Source: Mesopusillimonas faecipullorum (lineage in GTDB: Bacteria; Pseudomonadota; Gammaproteobacteria; Burkholderiales; Burkholderiaceae_B). From it: DNA of 64,000 bases. This document shows, one piece after another, positions 58,752-64,000 of the stretch. The first letter of the stretch is position 1, and the number at the start of each line of letters is the position of its first letter. Position numbers and translations under genes: made by a program. Under the pieces are notes generated by a model. It did no database searches. It had not been told where the DNA came from and saw only the letters and a program-made list of their open reading frames with translations. The DNA is taken from the NCBI RefSeq assembly GCF_020539505.1, contig NZ_JACDXW010000001.1, positions 310,001-374,000 of the forward strand. Direction: 5' to 3'.

Positions 58752-60082
58752 GATGACTCCTTCGTATCGGGCTGCATCAACGCTTGCCAGGCCCTGAACT
58801 GATTACGCATAAGCGCCTCGCTATTGCCATCGGCCAAGCTGTTGTCTTCTTGATCTAATTCGGCGAGGGTGAACTGGCGTTGCAGGTTTACCCATGGATT
58901 GCCGGCGCTGGCCAAGGAGCTTTGCTGGCTTTCAAACAAATGCACGTCGTCGTGACCCACGACACTCATGGGCGAAAACACCAGTCGGCTATACATAAGC
59001 CCACGCTTGAGCAGCACCTCGGGCGCTCCTTTAGGCTGAAAGGACCAGACTTCCAAACGCGTCAGATTGGCGCTAACAGGACGCAGCACGCGAATGATTT
59101 GAGGCGAACCCTTAGAAGCCATGGAAGGATAAAACACCACGTTCTGAGGCGAGAACGACAAGATCTCCCCCGCACGCTCGGGTCCATGTGCCTGTTCGAG
59201 TTGTTGCTGATAGTTGGGAATATCTGAGTAAGCCGAGTGAATGCTGAACTCAGTGCCCAGAATGCTGTGGCCATTGGGCAAGGTGCGTGCGCCCATTTTG
59301 GAATAGAAGTCGTAACCCGCACCAAAAGGCAGCAGTTGCTCTAGCGCCGCCGGATTGGCGTCGGAGAACTCTTGGCTGATTTTCCCCGCCGTGCCGGAAG
59401 CCGACTCATGGGTGGAAATGGGATGCACCGAATCGTTGATATTTTCTATATACATCTTCCAGTTGCAATGAATCTCGGCGCGCACGCAGCCACCAGCAAC
59501 CTGCAACTCGCCCACGGGTGAACGGTCGGCCATATTGTCCAGCGCCTTCAAGGCCGGACCAAAAAAACCATGAAAATCAGCGCCTTCTTGACTAAGACGC
59601 GCAAACACAAAGCCGCGGTATTCGGCAACTCCACCTGGCTGGGAAAGCCCTTGCGCCGCGACGCTGTGCTCAAAACCCGTGCCTTCGTAGCCTGCTTTCA
59701 AAGACACCCCTCGCAAGCGCCCATCAAAATCAAAGCTCCAAGCATGGTAGGGGCAACGCAACAAGCGCGGCACCTTGCCGCTAGGCTCGCTCAGTAAGCG
59801 TGCGCCCTTATGTGCGCAGCGGTTGATGAGTACACGCACGCCACCATCGGCATGTCGAATCATGATGACAGGGGTGCCTACCAGGTCTACAGTGATGTAA
59901 TCACCTGTTTCGGGTACCTGGCTGGCATGCCCCACATACAGCCATGAGCGGGCGAACAGCCTTTCACGCTCAAGCTGAAAAATTTCCTCGCTGATATATA
60001 CGTCTCGGTGCACTTGCGTGGCCTCAACCAAGCCTTGCAAGGCTTGGGGATCCGAGCGATAGCCCACGTCATTCTTACTCAT
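58748..60082 (-). CDS. Ring-hydroxylating oxygenase alpha subunit (Rieske)
   Basis: 444 residues. Rieske ligands Cys89-His91 (RCAHKG) and Cys110-His113 (CPYHAW). The iron site comes from YIENINDSVHPISTHES with bridging Asp217 and ligands His220/His225; the third ligand is likely the Asp region GHDDVHLFES. AGGAG precedes the ATG at 60082; a longer frame to 60169 overlaps the transporter gene. Substrate unknown: the family includes benzoate, phenylpropionate, anthranilate and related dioxygenases. Sits 10 bases after the ATPase gene. Confidence 0.93.
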   Translation of the reverse strand: MSKNDVGYRSDPQALQGLVEATQVHRDVYISEEIFQLERERLFARSWLYVGHASQVPETGDYITVDLVGTPVIMIRHADGGVRVLINRCAHKGARLLSEPSGKVPRLLRCPYHAWSFDFDGRLRGVSLKAGYEGTGFEHSVAAQGLSQPGGVAEYRGFVFARLSQEGADFHGFFGPALKALDNMADRSPVGELQVAGGCVRAEIHCNWKMYIENINDSVHPISTHESASGTAGKISQEFSDANPAALEQLLPFGAGYDFYSKMGARTLPNGHSILGTEFSIHSAYSDIPNYQQQLEQAHGPERAGEILSFSPQNVVFYPSMASKGSPQIIRVLRPVSANLTRLEVWSFQPKGAPEVLLKRGLMYSRLVFSPMSVVGHDDVHLFESQQSSLASAGNPWVNLQRQFTLAELDQEDNSLADGNSEALMRNQFRAWQALMQPDTKESS

Positions 60083-60092
60083 GTCTGTTCTC

Positions 60093-61964
60093 CTATCGTT
60101 CCGATTCAGCCAGCGCCATCTGTGCTTCCAGACTGCCTTGCGCCGGGGGCCAATTGGCACGGGCATCATCAGGCGGTACGCTGGAGAGCAAGACGCGGGT
60201 GTAGGGGTGCTGCGGATTGCTGAACACCGTGTCGGTTTCGCCCTGCTCGACCACGCTGCCCCTATACATCACCAAGACGCGCTGACATAAATAGCGAATC
60301 ACCGACAGATCGTGCGAAATCAGCACCACCGCAATGCCCAGCTCGCGGTTCAGGCGCAAAAGCAAATTCATGATGAGGGCTTGAACCGACACGTCCAGAC
60401 CCGACACAATCTCGTCAGCAATCAGCAATTGCGGCGCAGCACACAGGGCCCGTGCGATGTTGACCCGCTGCTTTTGCCCACCTGAAAGCTGTGAAGAAAA
60501 GCGCTGCAAGGCGTCAGGCGCCATACCGACCTGTCCCACCAGACGCAGGGCCTGTTCCCGGCGCGCTTTGGCCGTGATGCTGGCCTGAACCTCTAGGACT
60601 TGGGTCATCAGGCTTTCTACGGTACGTCGGGGGTTCAAAGCTGAATCGGGGTCTTGAAACACCATCTGCACAGTTTGACGCATGTGCTCAAGCTGCTGAG
60701 TCGAAGCCCTCTGACGGGCAATACCGCTCACCCGTACTTCGCCGCCCGTAGGTTGAACCAAGCCGGCCATGATACGCGCCAAGGTGCTTTTACCACTCCC
60801 GCTTTCGCCCACTACACCCACCAGCTCACCGGGTCGAATGGACAGATCCAAGGGTTTAAGCGCGTCGAAGTAAGCTTTTTTTCCGTCCGCCCGCCTAATC
60901 GTGTAGCGCATACTTGCCTGGTGCAATTCCAGCAAAGCGCTGGCCCCCGAAACACCCGTGCTCGAACGCTGCGGCAGGACTTCGGTCTGCACATTTTCTT
61001 GTATACGACAGGCCGAGGCACAACGTATGTAATGCCCCTCGCCTACCGCCTCAAGGGGGTGCACATGGGATTCGCATTCAACATTGCGTGTGGAACAGCG
61101 CGGGGCAAACCGGCAACCCCGCAGCTCGACCATATCGCGTAAGCCGGGCATCAGATCGGGAAGCACCGGTAGCTCATGCAGATTACCGTGCAACGATGGG
61201 GTCGCCTGCTTGAGCGCCCACGAATATGGGTGGCGCGGCTGCTCTAACACTAAACGAGCGGGGCCTGTCTCGACCACGTCTCCGGCGTACAGCACGGCCA
61301 CGTCATCGCAGACATGTGCGGCCATACGCAAATCATGCGTAATAAGAATGACTGCGGTTTCATATTTTTGCTGAATGTGCCGCAACAGATGGATGATCTG
61401 AACCTGCGTGACGACATCAAGCGCTGTCGTGGGCTCATCGGCAATGATGAGCTCAGGATCACCGGAGAAAGCCATGGCGATCAATACACGTTGGCATTGG
61501 CCACCGGATAGCTGGTGGGGATAGCGGCTCAGTATCTGCGCAGGCTCGGGCAAGCCGACTTCAGCCAGCCGCGCCTGCGCATACTGATTGCGCTCGGCAC
61601 GCACTACGCCTACCCGCTTAAGATGTTCAAGCATCTGCTGGCCTATGGTCAGCACGGGGTTCAACGCCGACAAGGGTTCTTGCGGAATAAAAGCAATGCG
61701 TTTGCCTAGATAGCCTCGGGCGGCAGCGCTAGTAAGACGTTCGCCCTGGAACAGAACCTCGCCGGCAGCGAAACGCAGATTGGACGGCAGCAAGCCGGCC
61801 ACGACGCGGCCTATCATGCTTTTACCGGCACCCGATTCGCCCACCAAACCCAAAGTACGGCCCTTGCCTACCGCGAAGTCCACCTGCCGCAGCAGCGCGA
61901 CCTCTTGCTTGCCCACGTGCGCAACCACCTGGACACCCGAAAACTGCAGGACAGGATGCGTCAT
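60093..61964 (-). CDS. Double ABC ATPase of a peptide/opine-type importer
   Basis: 623 residues with two nucleotide-binding domains in one chain, as in GsiA. Domain 1: Walker [10 protein letters not shown], signature LSGGQCQR, Walker [14 protein letters not shown], then an oligopeptide-type Cys-rich tail ([14 protein letters not shown]). Domain 2: Walker [10 protein letters not shown], signature LSGGQKQR, Walker [14 protein letters not shown] with Ile-Val in place of Pro-Thr. AAGGAG precedes the ATG at 61964. Substrate is not readable from this gene; the linked oxygenase suggests it is the catabolic substrate. Confidence 0.92.
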   Translation of the reverse strand: MTHPVLQFSGVQVVAHVGKQEVALLRQVDFAVGKGRTLGLVGESGAGKSMIGRVVAGLLPSNLRFAAGEVLFQGERLTSAAARGYLGKRIAFIPQEPLSALNPVLTIGQQMLEHLKRVGVVRAERNQYAQARLAEVGLPEPAQILSRYPHQLSGGQCQRVLIAMAFSGDPELIIADEPTTALDVVTQVQIIHLLRHIQQKYETAVILITHDLRMAAHVCDDVAVLYAGDVVETGPARLVLEQPRHPYSWALKQATPSLHGNLHELPVLPDLMPGLRDMVELRGCRFAPRCSTRNVECESHVHPLEAVGEGHYIRCASACRIQENVQTEVLPQRSSTGVSGASALLELHQASMRYTIRRADGKKAYFDALKPLDLSIRPGELVGVVGESGSGKSTLARIMAGLVQPTGGEVRVSGIARQRASTQQLEHMRQTVQMVFQDPDSALNPRRTVESLMTQVLEVQASITAKARREQALRLVGQVGMAPDALQRFSSQLSGGQKQRVNIARALCAAPQLLIADEIVSGLDVSVQALIMNLLLRLNRELGIAVVLISHDLSVIRYLCQRVLVMYRGSVVEQGETDTVFSNPQHPYTRVLLSSVPPDDARANWPPAQGSLEAQMALAESER

Positions 61965-61965
61965 C

Positions 61966-62850
61966 TCAGCTCCTTTTTTGAAGGCGGGGATCAAGCGTGG
62001 CACGCAGACCATCGCTAAGCAGGTTGAACGCCAGCACAGCAAAAATGATGCCGCCTATGGGTGCCAGCAAAGTCCACCCGGCCTGGTAGATCTGGTCGCG
62101 ACCGTCGGCCAGCATGACGCCCCAGGCGACGACATCTGAGGGTACGGACAAGCCCACGAAACTGAGTATGGCTTCAACAATGATGGCCACACCCATTTGC
62201 AGACTGAACAAAGTCAGAATCAGCGGCAACACGCCAGGCAAGATTTCGCGCGTCATGGTGCGCCAGTGAGAGAACCCCAGCAAACGCGCCGCCTGCACGT
62301 ATTCCCGCTCGCGCGCCACCAATACTTCTGCTCTGACCACTCGGTAAAAGCGCGTCCAGTCGACCAGCACAACAGCCAGAATCACATTGCGCACGCCCGT
62401 GCCCAAGCCCACCATCAACAACATGGAGAACACGACCGGCGGCACCGACAGCCAGAGACCGACCAGGAAACCCATGGTGGTATCGAAGCGCCCACGCAGA
62501 TAACCGGCCAGCACGGCTAAAACGGAACCAAAAACCATGGCTCCTGTGGCGGCAAGTACCGCCACCAACAAGGCAATACGGCTGCCGTAGATCAGGCGCG
62601 ACAGCACACATCGCCCGAGCGAGTCGGTGCCCAAAGGAAACTGCGCCATACCCCCTGCGTCCCAGACGGGCGGCAGCAAGGTCGCCATCAAGTCTTGTGC
62701 GTTAGGGTTGTTGGGGGCCAGCCATGGGGCGAAGATCGCCACAAAAACAAAGCACAGCACCATGACGCCGCCTATCGCCACCTTGGGATGCCCCACGGCA
62801 CGTCGCAGACGACCGCGCCGGCTGGGGCCTGAATCCGTCTTTGTTGTCAT
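61966..62850 (-). CDS. ABC permease, DppC type
   Basis: 294 residues, six membrane segments; FPLGTDSLGRCVLSRLIYGSRIALLVAV is the DppC/OppC hallmark, and the EAA loop is EYVQAARLLGFSHWRTMTREILPGVLPLI. Ends one base before the ATPase start; its own start overlaps the DppB-type gene (ATGA). Confidence 0.93.
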   Translation of the reverse strand: MTTKTDSGPSRRGRLRRAVGHPKVAIGGVMVLCFVFVAIFAPWLAPNNPNAQDLMATLLPPVWDAGGMAQFPLGTDSLGRCVLSRLIYGSRIALLVAVLAATGAMVFGSVLAVLAGYLRGRFDTTMGFLVGLWLSVPPVVFSMLLMVGLGTGVRNVILAVVLVDWTRFYRVVRAEVLVAREREYVQAARLLGFSHWRTMTREILPGVLPLILTLFSLQMGVAIIVEAILSFVGLSVPSDVVAWGVMLADGRDQIYQAGWTLLAPIGGIIFAVLAFNLLSDGLRATLDPRLQKRS

Positions 62851-63851
62851 GCTTGCCTCAGCTTGGGGTTCAAGGCCGTGTACAGACCGTCCACACAGAA
62901 ATTCACCCCAAGCACAAGCAAACAGAACACCAAGGCCACACCTTGTATCAGGGGTAAGTCGAAGTTCTTGATGGCCTGCACCATCAGATTGCCCAAACCA
63001 GGGAATGAAAAGATGACTTCAATCAGCAAGGTGCCGCCAAAGAGAAAGCCAAACTGCACACCCAACAAGGTCAGGGTGGGCAATGCCGCATTTTTGAACA
63101 TGTGCCCCCACAGAATGCGGCGCTCGGAGACGCCGCGTAGCCGCGCCACGTTAACGTAGGGCTCGGTCGCTATCTCTATTAAACTGGAACGTAACACCCG
63201 GGCAATGATGGGACTGAACGACAACGCCAGTGCGAAAGCCGGTAATAGCAGATGCCGTAAAGCGTCCCACCACGCCGCCCATTGGCCTGCAAGCAGCGTG
63301 TCAATCAGCAGAAAGCCCGTAACCCTGGGCACGCTGAACGAAGGATCCAATTGCCCCATGAAGGGCAATATCGGGAACGTGACCCCCAGCACGACGATGA
63401 GGATGATGCCCCACAAGAATGAAGGCACGGACAGCAGCACCACCAGCAGAAAGTCTGCAGGGATTTCAAGCTTGCGCCCTTCAAACTTGTACAGGATGAC
63501 GCCACCGGGGATAGCAATGAGCAGCGCCATCACTAGACTGACCATGGCAAGCTCTAGCGTGGCCGGCAGCGCAGTCTTTATCAGGGCCGTCACCGGTTCG
63601 CGAAAGAAAATAGACCGGCCCAGATCGCCCTGGACGGCATTCTGCAACCACACGCCATACTGTTTTGCAATAGAGCCGTCCATGCCCAGCGCCTGACGCA
63701 GCACCTCGGCATCTTCATGAGTGGCCGAGGGCGGCAGCATCATTCCCAGGGGGTCGGAAGGGATCAGCCTGAGCAGGATGAACACGATCACCGACAACAG
63801 CAACGCCGTGATCAACACCACCCAGATCTTCCTTATTATCAGACTTAGCAT
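62847..63851 (-). CDS. ABC permease, DppB type
   Basis: 334 residues, six membrane segments. N-terminal VVLITALLLSVIVFILLRLIPSDPLGMM is typical, and the EAA loop is YVNVARLRGVSERRILWGHMFKNAALPTLTLLG. Preceded by the cut binding-protein gene, whose stop lies 4 bases upstream of its ATG. Confidence 0.93.
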   Translation of the reverse strand: MLSLIIRKIWVVLITALLLSVIVFILLRLIPSDPLGMMLPPSATHEDAEVLRQALGMDGSIAKQYGVWLQNAVQGDLGRSIFFREPVTALIKTALPATLELAMVSLVMALLIAIPGGVILYKFEGRKLEIPADFLLVVLLSVPSFLWGIILIVVLGVTFPILPFMGQLDPSFSVPRVTGFLLIDTLLAGQWAAWWDALRHLLLPAFALALSFSPIIARVLRSSLIEIATEPYVNVARLRGVSERRILWGHMFKNAALPTLTLLGVQFGFLFGGTLLIEVIFSFPGLGNLMVQAIKNFDLPLIQGVALVFCLLVLGVNFCVDGLYTALNPKLRQA

Positions 63852-63855
63852 GGTT

Positions 63856-64000
63856 TCATTTCCAGCTGTAGTCCTGCGGCAGGATATAGCCTGTCTGATA
63901 GGTGGGCAGGTTCAGTCCCTTTTTGTGTGCGATGGTGGAAATCGACTGCAAAACTGGCAGGCTCCAGGCATTATCAGACGCGCGCTTCATGATCTCGTGG
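63856..64000 (-). CDS. Substrate-binding protein, C-terminal end (partial)
   Basis: Only the last 48 codons are inside the window, ending SLPVLQSISTIAHKKGLNLP then TYQTGYILPQDYSWK and a stop at 63856. The position in front of dppB/dppC-type permeases and the Trp/Tyr-rich end fit an SBP_bac_5 peptide/opine-binding lipoprotein or periplasmic protein. The length is too short for a firm family call. Confidence 0.6.
   Translation of the reverse strand, partial: HEIMKRASDNAWSLPVLQSISTIAHKKGLNLPTYQTGYILPQDYSWK

Overview
The window is chromosomal DNA of a betaproteobacterium, most likely family Alcaligenaceae (Bordetella/Achromobacter/Alcaligenes relatives). This rests on gene order: yceD-rpmF-plsX-fabH-fabD-fabG-acpP-fabF, then rpoE-rseA-rseB-mucD, then lepA-lepB-rnc-era-recO, with msrB-yciB-bolA-ppiC and zipA-like-ligA near smc. 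The sequence is moderately GC-rich and coding-dense. I could not assign a genus from sequence alone. I saw no tRNA, rRNA, insertion sequence, prophage or CRISPR array.

Layout. (1) 1-7544 is accessory and catabolic. A minus-strand four-gene set (HyuA-like, small zinc protein, HyuA-like, HyuB-like, the last cut by the window edge) has the order and size classes of an acetophenone-carboxylase-type (ApcABCD) ATP-dependent carboxylase. It is divergent from a PAS histidine kinase and a FixJ/NarL-type response regulator. (2) 7599-24090 is a long minus-strand housekeeping block: a PIN protein, recO, era, rnc, lepB, lepA, the sigma-E envelope-stress operon with a YgfX-like gene coupled to rpoE, and the fatty-acid synthesis cluster. 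(3) 24284-31147 holds maf, an RsmI-like methyltransferase, an AmiD-like lipoprotein amidase, rluC, and rne with a long structured leader. (4) 31146-36467 is accD-trpA-trpB and a monofunctional relA, all minus strand. (5) 36596-43586 holds a flavodoxin-like protein, a RidA protein, pncB, fdxA-fpr, phaZ, an RnfB-like ferredoxin coupled to nth, and a LivF-like ABC protein that has lost its ATPase motifs. (6) 43699-47355 is a branched-chain amino-acid-type ABC transporter with a permease-ATPase fusion (LivM+LivG) and no binding protein in view. (7) 47778-57514 holds msrB-yciB-bolA-ppiC, a persulfide-type ArsR regulator with a YgaP rhodanese, then ligA, a ZipA-like gene and smc. (8) 57625-64000 is a tightly packed minus-strand catabolic operon: a peptide/opine-type ABC transporter (binding protein cut by the window end, two permeases, a double ATPase), a two-subunit Rieske ring-hydroxylating oxygenase and a flavin reductase-like protein.

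How the genes work together. The two ends are the likely accessory modules. The left end looks like a sensor-controlled carboxylase for a ketone or aromatic ketone. The right end looks like an uptake-plus-oxygenation operon for an unidentified aromatic or N-containing compound. The middle is core metabolism and stress response. The least explained items are the ATPase-dead LivF paralogue, the two end modules, the rne leader with two strong hairpins (one able to compete for the Shine-Dalgarno), and symmetric operator-like sequences over the acpP and yceD promoters. I found no clearly unprecedented multi-gene defence or mobile system.
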